Source of the DNA: Fibrobacter sp. UBA4375
GTDB lineage: Bacteria > Fibrobacterota > Fibrobacteria > Fibrobacterales > Fibrobacteraceae
NCBI GenBank assembly: GCA_002391195.1
Contig: DGRZ01000017.1
Coordinates: 1-26,631, forward strand
Length of the DNA stretch: 26,631 bases
Reading direction: 5' to 3'
Shown here one piece after another: positions 1 to 7,190 of this stretch. The notes under the pieces are model-generated. The model saw only the letters and a list, made by a program, of their open reading frames with translations, searched no databases and was not told the origin of the DNA. Position 1 is the first letter of the stretch. Each line of letters begins with the position of its first letter. Both the position numbers and the translations under genes were made by a program.

Positions 1-544
1 GGCGGAGTTCTTCAATGTAGGCGTCGCAGGTGAGTTTCAGGTCATCAAGGCCTTTTTCATAAGCCTTCTGGTTTGCACACATTGCGTCGTAGATATCTAC
101 ATACTTCTGCTGCGTCGGCACATCGGGGAGCGTAATTGAAATTGTTGATATATCCGCACACCTGCAGTATTCACGAGCAGATCCCCAACCAATAAATTCA
201 CATTGACGAGCAAACTGTTTTCTTTTGACAAATAGATTCAAATATTTGGGAATAAGAACCGACTCATCCTTTACATAGAAAATTTCATACAAAGATGAAC
301 ATATTGCTTTTTCAAAAACCGTATTCAAAGCAATAGAATTCAATTCCATTCTGGCGGGATTAAAAACGAAATCATTTTTATAAAATACATTGTAGAGAGA
401 TGTATCAGCATCTTTTTGTTTTGGAGGAATAAAACCATCGGCGGATACGCCCCGTATAGGCAAATTCCCTTTACCATCGTATTTTTCTCGTCTTTGCTCT
501 ATCAAATCACCCAATTTATATGTAGTCAAATTACTTAATCCCAT
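1..544 (-). CDS. hsdS: Type I restriction-modification specificity subunit HsdS, 5' part (cut by window edge)
   Basis: The frame stays open from an ATG at 544 to the left edge (181 codons, begins MGLSNLTTYKLGDLIEQ). It reads like the first target-recognition domain of a type I S subunit: the opening LxxYKLGDLIE, the phrase VFYKNDFVFNPARM and the IGWGSAREYCRCADISTISI-TLPD stretch are typical, followed by the start of a conserved helix (QQKYVDIYDAMCANQKAY). S subunits choose the DNA sequence that the HsdM/HsdR complex methylates or cuts. The start overlaps the end of hsdM by 14 nt, and an AAGGGG ribosome site sits 7 nt before the ATG, so the two genes are co-translated. The second recognition domain lies outside the window. 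The DNA is more AT-rich than the hsdM gene, as is common for exchanged S subunits. Confidence 0.85.
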   Translation of the reverse strand, partial: MGLSNLTTYKLGDLIEQRREKYDGKGNLPIRGVSADGFIPPKQKDADTSLYNVFYKNDFVFNPARMELNSIALNTVFEKAICSSLYEIFYVKDESVLIPKYLNLFVKRKQFARQCEFIGWGSAREYCRCADISTISITLPDVPTQQKYVDIYDAMCANQKAYEKGLDDLKLTCDAYIEELR

Positions 545-2102
545 ACCCAATCCCCTTGAACGCATTTACGAGCATTTCTTGAGACTTGACTTCTTCGGCA
601 ATGACTTCTTGCATTTCCTTTTGGATTCGTTTCATCTCTTTCTTGTAATCGATATCCAAATCGTGGTCAATGAACTCGATATACTTGCTCGGAACAAGCG
701 AATAATCCTTTTCAATGATTTCACTCATCGGGGCAGAGTAGCAATATTCCGCTTCGTCCTTATACAAATTTTTCCAATCTGGGGATTGCCAGTTGAAAAG
801 AGTCTGCGCAATGCGTTGCTTGCTTTCTTCCGTCAAAAGGGTAAAGCCGTCTTCGTTTGCGCCGCCATCACCAAGCTGGCGAGCGTCAATGAACAAAATC
901 TCATTTTCGCGGTTGCGGAGCTTGACATTCTTGCCGTCGCGTTTTACAGTCTTTTCTTTCTTATGATTGCCCACAATCCAAAGCGTCACCGAAATATCCG
1001 TCGCATAGAACATATCTCGCGGCAGTACGATAATTGCCTCTACCTTGTGTTCTTCAATCAATTTTTTGCGGATTTTGTATTCATCGCCATCGGCGTTTAA
1101 AGCGCCATTCGCCAAAAGGAATGCCGCCGTCCCGTTATAGCTCAAGTGCGAAATCATGTGCAAAATCCACGCATAGTTCGCATTGCTTACCGGCGGAACT
1201 TCGTAGCCCTTCCAACGGGCATCATTTTTCAACTCTTCTTCCGTTCGCCAGTTCTTCAGGTTGAACGGCGGATTTGCCAAGATAAAGTCAGCCTTCAAGT
1301 CCTTATGTTTGTCGTTCGTGAAACTCGAAGCGTCGGTATCACCCAGGTTGCAATTCAAGCCGCGAATGGCTAGGTTCATTCGGGCAAGTTTATAAGTTTT
1401 GTCATTCGACTCCTGACCATAAATGGTAATGTTCTTCTTGTTGCCTTTGTGGCGCTTGATAAATTCGGCCGACTGCACGAACATTCCACCCGAACCGCAG
1501 GCCGGGTCAAAAACAGAACCCGTATAGGGCTGCACGATTTCGGTCATCAGTTCGACAATATTTCCCGGTGTGTAGAACTCGCCTTTTTCGGACTTTGCCG
1601 CAATGCAGAACTTACGCAAGAAGTATTCGTAAACTCGACCGATCACATCGTCCGTTTCATCGGTGCTGTATTGCATCTTGTTGATTTCGTCCATCAGCGA
1701 AGAGAACTTGTTCGCCTCGATATGCAGGTCGCGATAGAAGCCTATCGGGAGAGCACCCTTGAGCGACGGATTGTTCTTTTCCATATTGTTGAACGCGTCG
1801 TCAATCTGCTTGTAGATGTCGTTCTTCTTGGAATTCTTGAGCAGGTAGTTCCAGCAGTCCGTCTCTTCGAGATAGAACACGTTTTCCTTGGAATAAAAAC
1901 GCGGATTGTTGACGAAATCCTTCGTGTCTTCGTTTGCAAGGAGAACCTGACGTTGTGCCTCGAACTTGTCATAGGCGAACCGCAGGAACAATAGTCCCAA
2001 CACGACGTTCACGTAATCCGTGGCACTCACGCTTCCGCGCAACTTATTACACGCAGCCCAAAGTCCCGCTTCGAGCGATACTTGCTTCTTTTCCTTCGCC
2101 AT
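531..2102 (-). CDS. hsdM: Type I restriction-modification DNA methyltransferase subunit HsdM
   Basis: The product (523 aa) is the N6-adenine methyltransferase subunit of a type I R-M system, using S-adenosylmethionine. An N-terminal helical HsdM domain is followed by the methylase core: FYTPGNIVELM at about residues 176-186, the SAM-binding DPACGSGGM at 199-207, and the catalytic NPPF at 277-280, all intact. Length is normal for the family. The frame can be opened 5 codons upstream at a TTG, but the ATG at 2102 is preferred because GGAG lies 5 nt before it. hsdS follows with a 14-nt overlap. The restriction subunit HsdR is not in the window, so whether the system cuts DNA cannot be judged. 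Confidence 0.97.
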   Translation of the reverse strand: MAKEKKQVSLEAGLWAACNKLRGSVSATDYVNVVLGLLFLRFAYDKFEAQRQVLLANEDTKDFVNNPRFYSKENVFYLEETDCWNYLLKNSKKNDIYKQIDDAFNNMEKNNPSLKGALPIGFYRDLHIEANKFSSLMDEINKMQYSTDETDDVIGRVYEYFLRKFCIAAKSEKGEFYTPGNIVELMTEIVQPYTGSVFDPACGSGGMFVQSAEFIKRHKGNKKNITIYGQESNDKTYKLARMNLAIRGLNCNLGDTDASSFTNDKHKDLKADFILANPPFNLKNWRTEEELKNDARWKGYEVPPVSNANYAWILHMISHLSYNGTAAFLLANGALNADGDEYKIRKKLIEEHKVEAIIVLPRDMFYATDISVTLWIVGNHKKEKTVKRDGKNVKLRNRENEILFIDARQLGDGGANEDGFTLLTEESKQRIAQTLFNWQSPDWKNLYKDEAEYCYSAPMSEIIEKDYSLVPSKYIEFIDHDLDIDYKKEMKRIQKEMQEVIAEEVKSQEMLVNAFKGIGYGIK

Positions 2103-2170
2103 AACATCTCCAAGCAAAAGTGGCGAAATCCATCCTCATTCGCACGGAGACGTTGGCCTAAGATGTCAGG

Positions 2171-2262
2171 AAAACAAAAAAGGCGTGGAGTCGCTTAGCG
2201 TGCTTATCATCGCTGCGGGCTACCACACCCTTACCAATCAACAAGCACAAACGACCCACGCC
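2171..2262 (-). ncRNA. Candidate structured RNA or attenuator upstream of hsdM
   Basis: On the minus strand GGCGTGG (2262-2256) pairs with CCACGCC (2188-2182). Inside it CGA pairs with TCG, and AAGCAC-type strands (2248-2243 with 2205-2200) add six base pairs around a 37-nt inner region. The closing stem is followed at once by TTTTTTGTTTT (2181-2171), so the whole has the form of a roughly 80-nt folded RNA with an intrinsic terminator end. It lies about 70 bp before hsdM in the same direction. It could be a leader attenuator, a small RNA, or a passive terminator. I do not recognise an Rfam family. Confidence 0.4.
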
Positions 2263-2280
2263 CCAGATGGGACGTGAGTG

Positions 2281-2340
2281 TTCGTCTTATCCTCGATTGG
2301 TTTGAAAGTGGTAGTTTCAGCGATGAGAATAAGAGACGAA
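2281..2340. repeat. Imperfect 60-bp inverted repeat
   Basis: TTCGTC-TTAT at the left end (2281-2290) is complementary to ATAA-GA-GACGAA at the right end (2329-2340), with a two-base bulge. A second small pairing, GAAA/TTTC, lies inside. It directly adjoins the candidate structured RNA at 2171-2262 and may be part of the same transcript. No T-tract follows on either strand, so it is not a standard terminator. Confidence 0.4.
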
Positions 2341-2386
2341 TCTCAAAATTTCCGGTCGCCCATGGCTTCTATCAAGGTTGGGCCGG

Positions 2387-2405
2387 CCCTTCGGCAGGCT
2401 CAGGG
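2387..2405. repeat. CCCTTCGGCAGGCTCAGGG hairpin element
   Basis: This short imperfect palindrome (CCCT/AGGG ends around TCGGCAGGCTC) belongs to a type of intergenic repeat found in many unrelated bacteria. A related TTCGACTTCGCTCACC arm occurs inside the hairpin at 8803-8849. It appears to be a passive repeat; no regulatory role can be seen here. Confidence 0.45.
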
Positions 2406-2461
2406 ACCTTGAAAAGTCACGGGCTATGTCAGTGGGAAATATATATAAAAAAGTGTACTAG

Positions 2462-2485
2462 ATTCCGGGTCAAGCCCGGAATGAC
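2462..2485 (+). repeat. ATGAC-tailed hairpin repeat (simple form)
   Basis: ATTCCGGG and CCCGGAAT form a perfect 8-bp stem around a TCAAG loop, followed by GAC. The loop, the terminal AT pairs and the GAC tail match those of the hairpins at 2621 and 3440, while the stem sequence differs with compensating changes. This is one of seven members of the family in the window, all in the same orientation. Confidence 0.7.
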
Positions 2486-2498
2486 GTGTAAAAAGAAA

Positions 2499-2546
2499 AT
2501 GTCGGGTTCCCGAAACAAGTTCGGGACAGGCTCTACCCGGAATGAC
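2499..2546 (+). repeat. ATGAC-tailed hairpin repeat (form with an inner arm)
   Basis: The outer strands ATGTCGGGT (2499-2507) and ACCCGGAAT (2535-2543) pair with two mismatches and are followed by GAC. Between them lies a second hairpin, TCCCGAA/TTCGGGA. It has the same outer frame as the simple hairpin 20 bp upstream but carries an inserted arm, like the copies at 8669 and 8803. Confidence 0.6.
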
Positions 2547-2610
2547 AAGAGGGGGTTTTAGGGGCAGGGCCCCTAGGAGAGGGGGGTGGCGGAAGACCCG
2601 GCTAGGGCGG

Positions 2611-2678
2611 GATATAAAAGATGCCGCATCAAGTGCGGCATGACAATGAGGGGTGGGGCGGGGCTGAAGCCAGGGGGA
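2611..2678 (+). repeat. 68-bp direct repeat, copy 1
   Basis: These 68 bases are identical to 3430-3497. The repeat starts GATATAAAAG, contains an 8-bp hairpin (ATGCCGCA/TGCGGCAT around TCAAG, 2621-2641) with an ATGAC tail, and ends in a G-rich stretch (GGGGTGGGGCGGGGCTGAAG and AGGGGGA). Eleven C follow almost at once (2680-2690). Together with copy 2 it brackets the lipoprotein gene. Confidence 0.9.
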
Positions 2679-2892
2679 TCCCCCCCCCCCACAAAAAATT
2701 CAAAAATCTCTTGCCATATACCTCAAGAAAGTTTATACATACATGCTCAAAAGAGCACAAGCCAACAAAGTCCTTACAACCAATGCAACAGGCAATGTTA
2801 AAAAATTTTCATGTTTTTCGTTCTTTTCACCTTCTTTTAATGTATATTACGTAGAAACAATCATACAAACCATGTTTTGGGGGAGAAAAACT

Positions 2893-3318
2893 ATGAAGAA
2901 GATAATTCTTTTCTTGGCTCTAATGAGTGTTCTTGCGATTGTAGGATGCAAGAAAAGCACCGCATGTTGGTACCCTATTGACGGGGGACACATCAATCTG
3001 GATCAGGTAAAGGTTATATCTACAGAGGCAGAACTCCTCGCTTGGGACGACGATGATTCATACAAGAAAGACACACTTATGAATGGCGTTATCTCCAAAG
3101 AAAACATAAAGGCTGCAATAAATAAGATCGAGAATAGTTCTAAAAGTTACGGGCACGTAAGTTATCATGCAGAAATAAAATTTGACAACTTTTCTGTAAA
3201 GCTGCAAACCTTGAATGACCATGAATACTTTCCCAACGGGTGGACCAGTAACAAAGATCTTATCAAATTGCTAGAACTTTGGTTAGATGCAAAGAAAGAT
3301 GTAGATTCTATGCTATAG
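2893..3318 (+). CDS. Small lipoprotein of unknown function
   Basis: The product (141 aa) begins MKKIILFLALMSVLAIVGCKK: a short basic start, a hydrophobic stretch and a lipobox IVGC with the modified cysteine at residue 19, so it is exported and lipid-anchored. The mature part is hydrophilic, with no motif I recognise; it mixes acidic stretches (WDDDDSYKKD) and aromatic residues (YHAEIKFDNFSVKLQ). The frame is open 50 codons further upstream, but the start at 2893 is preferred because GGGGGAG precedes it by about 7 nt and the signal sequence begins there. The gene is AT-rich, stands alone on the plus strand and is flanked by the 68-bp direct repeats, which suggests it may have moved as a unit. 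Confidence 0.8.
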   Translation: MKKIILFLALMSVLAIVGCKKSTACWYPIDGGHINLDQVKVISTEAELLAWDDDDSYKKDTLMNGVISKENIKAAINKIENSSKSYGHVSYHAEIKFDNFSVKLQTLNDHEYFPNGWTSNKDLIKLLELWLDAKKDVDSML

Positions 3319-3429
3319 TACTTATGCCTATACGCATAAACAACCACTTCTCAGGCGCTGTCGGGCTAAACCGTACTTTCCGGTCAAAATTGCGAAAACG
3401 CTGCGAAAATTAGCCTTGGCACTCTTCAA

Positions 3430-3497
3430 GATATAAAAGATGCCGCATCAAGTGCGGCATGACAATGAGGGGTGGGGCGGGGCTGAAGCCAGGGGGA
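3430..3497 (+). repeat. 68-bp direct repeat, copy 2
   Basis: This copy is base-for-base identical to 2611-2678, 819 bp away, and contains the same hairpin (3440-3460) and ATGAC tail. It ends 18 bp before the stop codon of the caspase-like gene, which comes from the opposite strand. Such identity implies recent duplication or gene conversion. Confidence 0.9.
3431..3460 (-). terminator. Possible terminator of the sigma/anti-sigma/caspase operon
   Basis: Read on the minus strand, the hairpin inside the 68-bp repeat (ATGCCGCA, loop CTTGA, TGCGGCAT) is followed by CTTTTATAT. It lies about 55 bp beyond the caspase stop codon. The T-tract is short, so termination may be partial. The same sequence at copy 1 shows that this is first of all a repeat. 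Confidence 0.4.
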
Positions 3498-3515
3498 CTC
3501 CTCCCGCGCCAAATC

Positions 3516-5810
3516 CTAGAACCTTCCGACGGTAATGCCGGCGTAGAATCCGGGCCAGAAGCGGAATTTATCCCCTTCATGGCCGAAGTCGTCGTGGTAT
3601 TCGCTGAGTGGCTTTACCCAAATCTTTTCGCGATAGCCCTGCGCTGCAACGTTGAGGGTGCCGCCCACCGAGAGTCCGAAGAAGGGGAACACTCGAGTCG
3701 TATAGCCTAGGCGCAGACGGTGGTGGAAATTGACGCCGTTATCGGAGCCATATTCAAAATCGGAATCGTCGAAGTCGAAAGCCCCCTGTTCCATCAGGAG
3801 CATGTATTCCAGGTCAAAGTGGCTGCCGTATTTGCCGAACTGGGTTCCAAGACCGAGACCTGCTTCGAAGACATCGCTAAAGTGCCTGAATTCCGTTCCC
3901 TTTTCAATCAGGCGGGCCCCTTCAAGGGCGGTGTAGAGGTAGGCCGTGCCCATGTGGAGGGAAACGCCCAGGGCACCCATTTCGTTGAGTGAGCCCGTGA
4001 CGCTCCACACGCCGTTACCCACGATATTGACGAGGCCCACGGGAGTCTTTTCGCAGTGGCCGCAAATGTTCAAGATGCCCACCTGGCGACCGTCGGCACG
4101 ACCCGCGATGTTCAAGACGCTCACCTGGGCGGTATTGAGCTTGCCCGCCACGTTCATGGCGGCCGCCACCTGCACGTCAGATTCCTTGGCCGCGTTCAGG
4201 GCGGCTGTCACCTGCACACCGGATTTCTTTGCCGCGTTCAGGGCGGCAGAAATCTGGGCCTTGGTTTCACGGGCGTAGTTGATGGCAGGGGCCACCTGCA
4301 CGCCGTTCAGGGAATCGCGGGTCACGTTCATGGTAGCCGAGACCTGCACGCCCGAAGAATTCTCCTTGGCCACGTTGATTACGGGAGACACCTGGATTCC
4401 ATCAAAGGAACCCGCATAGTTCATGACGCCCGAAACCTGCGCCCCTTCGTAATGCTCCCTCGCGCCGTTGAACACCGCCGTAAGCTGCAGGCCGTGCATT
4501 TCCTTGCGAGCGATGTTTGCAAAGATACTGATTTGCGAGCCCAGCATGTAGCTGTCGGTACGGGTCACGAACAGGCCCATCTGCAGGCCCTTGCGGGCTT
4601 CGCGGTCCTTGTCCACCAGGTTGAAGGTCACGCGGTATTTTCCGTTGTGGTCCAGGGAATCTAGGGCACAGGCAGTTGTATCGCCGGAGTCGCAGTCCCC
4701 GCGGCGGGCGATTTCGCCCCGGAGGGTGGTCTTTTCGGCTACGATGGCACTGAACTGTTTTTGCGTCAGCTGGGCACGGTAATTGTCCTGCAGGGTGACG
4801 CTCGCCTCCTTGTATTCGGCGGGCCTTTCCAGACGCACGCTGTACTTGCCGGCGGCAAGCCCCAGGTTGATGGGGCGACCCGCCTTCTTGTAGAGTTCTG
4901 CCACCAGCTCGCCCCGCTCGTCACGAATGAACAGACGGCCCTCTACATCTTCGCCGATGTCGAGACCCGCGTTCATGCTGCGCAAATCCGTCATCACCAC
5001 ATCGCCAGTACCGGCCAGGTTCATGTCCCGGCTGGGGTGCTGGGCGCCACCCATGGTGGCTTCCGTCTTCTGGAGCGTCTCGTTAAAGGCAAACTGGTAG
5101 GCCTCCGAAAGGGTCACCTTGCCATCGCCGCTGATATCGCCCGCACCGCGTAACCCGCTCACCAGGGAATGGGTAAAGAAGGAACCCTTCAGCTTGTCGC
5201 TTTCCTGGCTGGATTCATCTTGCGTGCTGCTGGTGATAAAGGCATAGCCCTTCATGTCGGAACTCTTGTCCACCATAAAGGCGGGAACCGCCACGCCGCC
5301 CTTCGCGCGGGTAATGGCTCCCGAGCCGCAGGCATCAATCACCGCAATCTTCACATCGGCATGGAGGGAATCTATTTTTGAACGGAGCGCCTTCCAGGCG
5401 AAGGTCTCCTTGCCCAGGCGAAGGCCCTTTTCGTCGGCGTGGCCGCTGTAATAGACCAGCACCTCGTCGCGGCCGCCCGCCGACTTGTTCTTTGCAATCT
5501 TCTTGTCCAGTTCGTCAATCTTCTGCTGGAACGCAGCGACGCTGGGTTCCTTCACCTCTACGACGTTTCCGGCCTGCACGCCGCCCATTTCCTTCAGCAC
5601 GTTCACGAAGGAGCGGGCATCGCTTGCGGCATAGCGGAGGGTGGGACGGCCTTCGCCGCCGTAGTTGGCGCTTACGGCCAGCACGTAGCGGTTAATCTGA
5701 ATTTCCTGGGCGGCAGAAACGCCGGAAGCCGCGGCCAACAAAACAAGGACAACAACTGAAATTATTTGGAGCGTCAAGGACGCATCCATCTTTTTAATCA
5801 AATTCATCAT
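3516..5810 (-). CDS. Secreted caspase-like (C14) protein with surface repeats and likely C-terminal beta-barrel
   Basis: The product (764 aa) starts with a signal peptide (hydrophobic residues 12-33, probable cut after VSA). A caspase-fold peptidase domain follows (about 41-275) with the catalytic pair His124 in VYYSGHAD and Cys161 in IDACGSG. An EF-hand-like loop, DISGDGKVTLSE (225-236), occurs near its end, as in other bacterial caspases. Residues 280-360 look like a PEGA-type beta-sandwich (GRLFIRD, LGLAAGKYSVRLE). Residues 420-620 carry many short repeats of the type GVQVxxxxNxA, resembling the LA_2272 surface repeat. The end has alternating aromatic strands and a terminal Phe, as in outer-membrane barrels. 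The start codon lies 1 nt after the anti-sigma stop with a GGAGG site upstream, so the gene is translationally linked to that pair. Substrate and exact location are inferred. Confidence 0.85.
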   Translation of the reverse strand: MMNLIKKMDASLTLQIISVVVLVLLAAASGVSAAQEIQINRYVLAVSANYGGEGRPTLRYAASDARSFVNVLKEMGGVQAGNVVEVKEPSVAAFQQKIDELDKKIAKNKSAGGRDEVLVYYSGHADEKGLRLGKETFAWKALRSKIDSLHADVKIAVIDACGSGAITRAKGGVAVPAFMVDKSSDMKGYAFITSSTQDESSQESDKLKGSFFTHSLVSGLRGAGDISGDGKVTLSEAYQFAFNETLQKTEATMGGAQHPSRDMNLAGTGDVVMTDLRSMNAGLDIGEDVEGRLFIRDERGELVAELYKKAGRPINLGLAAGKYSVRLERPAEYKEASVTLQDNYRAQLTQKQFSAIVAEKTTLRGEIARRGDCDSGDTTACALDSLDHNGKYRVTFNLVDKDREARKGLQMGLFVTRTDSYMLGSQISIFANIARKEMHGLQLTAVFNGAREHYEGAQVSGVMNYAGSFDGIQVSPVINVAKENSSGVQVSATMNVTRDSLNGVQVAPAINYARETKAQISAALNAAKKSGVQVTAALNAAKESDVQVAAAMNVAGKLNTAQVSVLNIAGRADGRQVGILNICGHCEKTPVGLVNIVGNGVWSVTGSLNEMGALGVSLHMGTAYLYTALEGARLIEKGTEFRHFSDVFEAGLGLGTQFGKYGSHFDLEYMLLMEQGAFDFDDSDFEYGSDNGVNFHHRLRLGYTTRVFPFFGLSVGGTLNVAAQGYREKIWVKPLSEYHDDFGHEGDKFRFWPGFYAGITVGRF

Positions 5811-5811
5811 C

Positions 5812-6633
5812 TTACTTGCCCTCCGTCTTGCGGAGCGTGAGGCTTACCGTTTTCACGCCCTCCTGCTTCAGCGAGGCGTCGATGTCCCCCGCGTTCAACT
5901 CGAATTCATCCTTGGAGGTCAAGAAAAAGAACTTCTCGAATTTGGGCGCATTGTCCAACTTGTAGGCAAAGGGCAACGTGGTCATCTTGCCAGGCTCCAG
6001 TTCTACGGCGCGATTCCCGTGCCCCATGTGCATGGTGATGGTCCCGTTCCCGTCCATGCTAAAAAGTAGCCCGAAGCACTTTTCGGCAACAGCGTAACGC
6101 AACTGGATTTCGTCGCCCTCCCGAGCCTCTCCCAGATTTTCCATTTGCACGGCACTATCGCCTGTTTTTTTCCAGACTTCCATACGGGCGGAGAGTCCCT
6201 TGATACGCAGGCCATCATCACCGGAGACGTCGGCCATGGCCACTTCCATAACTTGCACCCCGTTTACGCTGTTCGCCATGTTCGCATTGTCCGCAAGAAC
6301 CGTGCCGCCCTGCTCCGAAAGGGAACGCTGGCTGAACAGTGCCACCGTCACCACCGCAAGCACCAGGGCTGCGGCGGCGGCAAGTTTCACCAACTTGAAA
6401 TTCACACGCACCGTGTTGCCGACTCCCGCATTGGAGCGTCCGGGCATCATGGCAATCTTTTCCGAAAGTTTTTCGAAAGGAAGCCTCTTGAGAATTGCCG
6501 CATTGTCTTCCCGCAGCATCTTCACGCGATTGGCGAAGATTTCATCTGTCGCCTCCATTTCGCGGATTTCGCGCATTTCTTCAGCAGGCAAGTCGCCCGT
6601 CAAATATTTTTCCAGTTTCCAGTCGGGAATCAT
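5812..6633 (-). CDS. Membrane anti-sigma factor with DUF4384-like outer domain
   Basis: The product (273 aa from ATG 6633) has a cytoplasmic N-terminal helical part (LEKYLTGDLPAEEMREIREM), one membrane helix at about residues 81-101 (LVKLAAAAALVLAVVTVAL) and a periplasmic domain. There is no HxxxCxxC zinc motif. The outer domain (about 145-265: LSARMEVWKK, GDEIQLRYAV, CFGLLFSMDGNGTITMHM) resembles DUF4384, a domain often linked to bacterial caspases and Ser/Thr kinases. A GTG one codon upstream is possible, but the ATG is better placed behind GGAGGT (7 nt). The ATG overlaps the sigma stop as TGATG. Function is inferred from position: the gene sits directly behind an ECF sigma gene, as anti-sigma genes usually do. 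Confidence 0.8.
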   Translation of the reverse strand: MIPDWKLEKYLTGDLPAEEMREIREMEATDEIFANRVKMLREDNAAILKRLPFEKLSEKIAMMPGRSNAGVGNTVRVNFKLVKLAAAAALVLAVVTVALFSQRSLSEQGGTVLADNANMANSVNGVQVMEVAMADVSGDDGLRIKGLSARMEVWKKTGDSAVQMENLGEAREGDEIQLRYAVAEKCFGLLFSMDGNGTITMHMGHGNRAVELEPGKMTTLPFAYKLDNAPKFEKFFFLTSKDEFELNAGDIDASLKQEGVKTVSLTLRKTEGK

Positions 6634-7136
6634 CACTTCACCTCCAGGTTTTTAACTCTTGCCTGCAAGGTGCGTAAACGCTTGCGCACCCCGCTTACCG
6701 AAAGCCCCACCATCTCGGCGGTTTCTTCCAGCGTCATACCATCTACATAGTGCAACACCGCAATGGTCCGGGTAGATTCCTGCTCCCGCGAAAAAATTTT
6801 CGCCAATATGCCGCGAGCCTCGTTGCCTTCCCGCTCGTCGTCTGCACAGGCGATATTTAGGAGCAGTTCGCTGGAATCCACATCCAGCCCCCTGCGTTTC
6901 TTGTCGCGGATGCGGTTCAGGCAAAGCCTTGTCGCCGTATTCCACAAAAGGCTGCTGGGACTGTCCAGGTTCAGGCGGTCCATGCCGGCATAAATCCGCA
7001 AAAACACGTCCTGCATCAGATCCGAAGCCTCCGCCTCGTCCTTGAGCAGGGCCATACAGCGACGGTAAACCATCGGGGCGTAGGCCTCGTACAGTCTAGA
7101 AAACGCCATGCGATCTGCGGAATTTATCCTTTCCAT
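6633..7136 (-). CDS. ECF-type RNA polymerase sigma factor
   Basis: The product (167 aa) is a short sigma-70 family protein made of only regions 2 and 4. Region 2 covers about residues 11-80 (AFSRLYEAYAPMVYRRCM, DLMQDVFLRIYAGMDRL) and region 4 about 105-160 with the helix-turn-helix MTLEETAEMVGLSVSGVRKRL. It probably directs polymerase to its own operon. The start at 7136 has only a weak ribosome site, but region 2 begins ten residues later, as is usual. It is the first gene of the sigma/anti-sigma/caspase operon. I did not find a convincing -35/-10 pair upstream; the 188-bp gap contains a CTAG-rich tandem repeat. Confidence 0.93.
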   Translation of the reverse strand: MERINSADRMAFSRLYEAYAPMVYRRCMALLKDEAEASDLMQDVFLRIYAGMDRLNLDSPSSLLWNTATRLCLNRIRDKKRRGLDVDSSELLLNIACADDEREGNEARGILAKIFSREQESTRTIAVLHYVDGMTLEETAEMVGLSVSGVRKRLRTLQARVKNLEVK

Positions 7137-7190
7137 GCCTGTGTAACACTTGTGGAGGTTAAAAGTGTCACCGGAAATGTAAAAAAAGTG

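Larger units (their letters stand above)
2103..2892. other. Repeat-rich stretch without a convincing gene
   Basis: About 790 bp between the hsdM start and the lipoprotein start hold no frame with a credible protein. The longer open frames here translate hairpin repeats (phrases such as FRVKPGMT) and lack ribosome sites. The stretch contains two consecutive extended inverted repeats (2171-2262 and 2281-2340), a CCCTTCGGCAGGCTCAGGG element, two hairpins ending in ATGAC, the first copy of a 68-bp repeat and a run of 11 C (2680-2690). The last 200 bp before the lipoprotein gene are AT-rich and probably hold its promoter, but I see no clear -35/-10 pair. Confidence 0.7.

Noticed and set aside
2182..2262. 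tRNA-like fold with 7-bp acceptor-type stem
   Set aside because: The outer stem has the right length and TTGATTGGTAA resembles a D-loop, but there is no T-arm GGTTCGAATCC and no anticodon arm in place.
2274..2561. 95-codon plus-strand open frame
   Set aside because: It translates hairpin repeats (FRVKPGMT and GTGSTRND), has no ribosome site and no protein-like composition.
3322..3339. TTATGC/GCATAA hairpin after the lipoprotein gene as terminator
   Set aside because: The stem is 6 bp and AT-rich, without a following T-run.
2611..3497. Direct repeats as a CRISPR array
   Set aside because: There are only two copies, 819 bp apart, with a gene between them and no cas genes.
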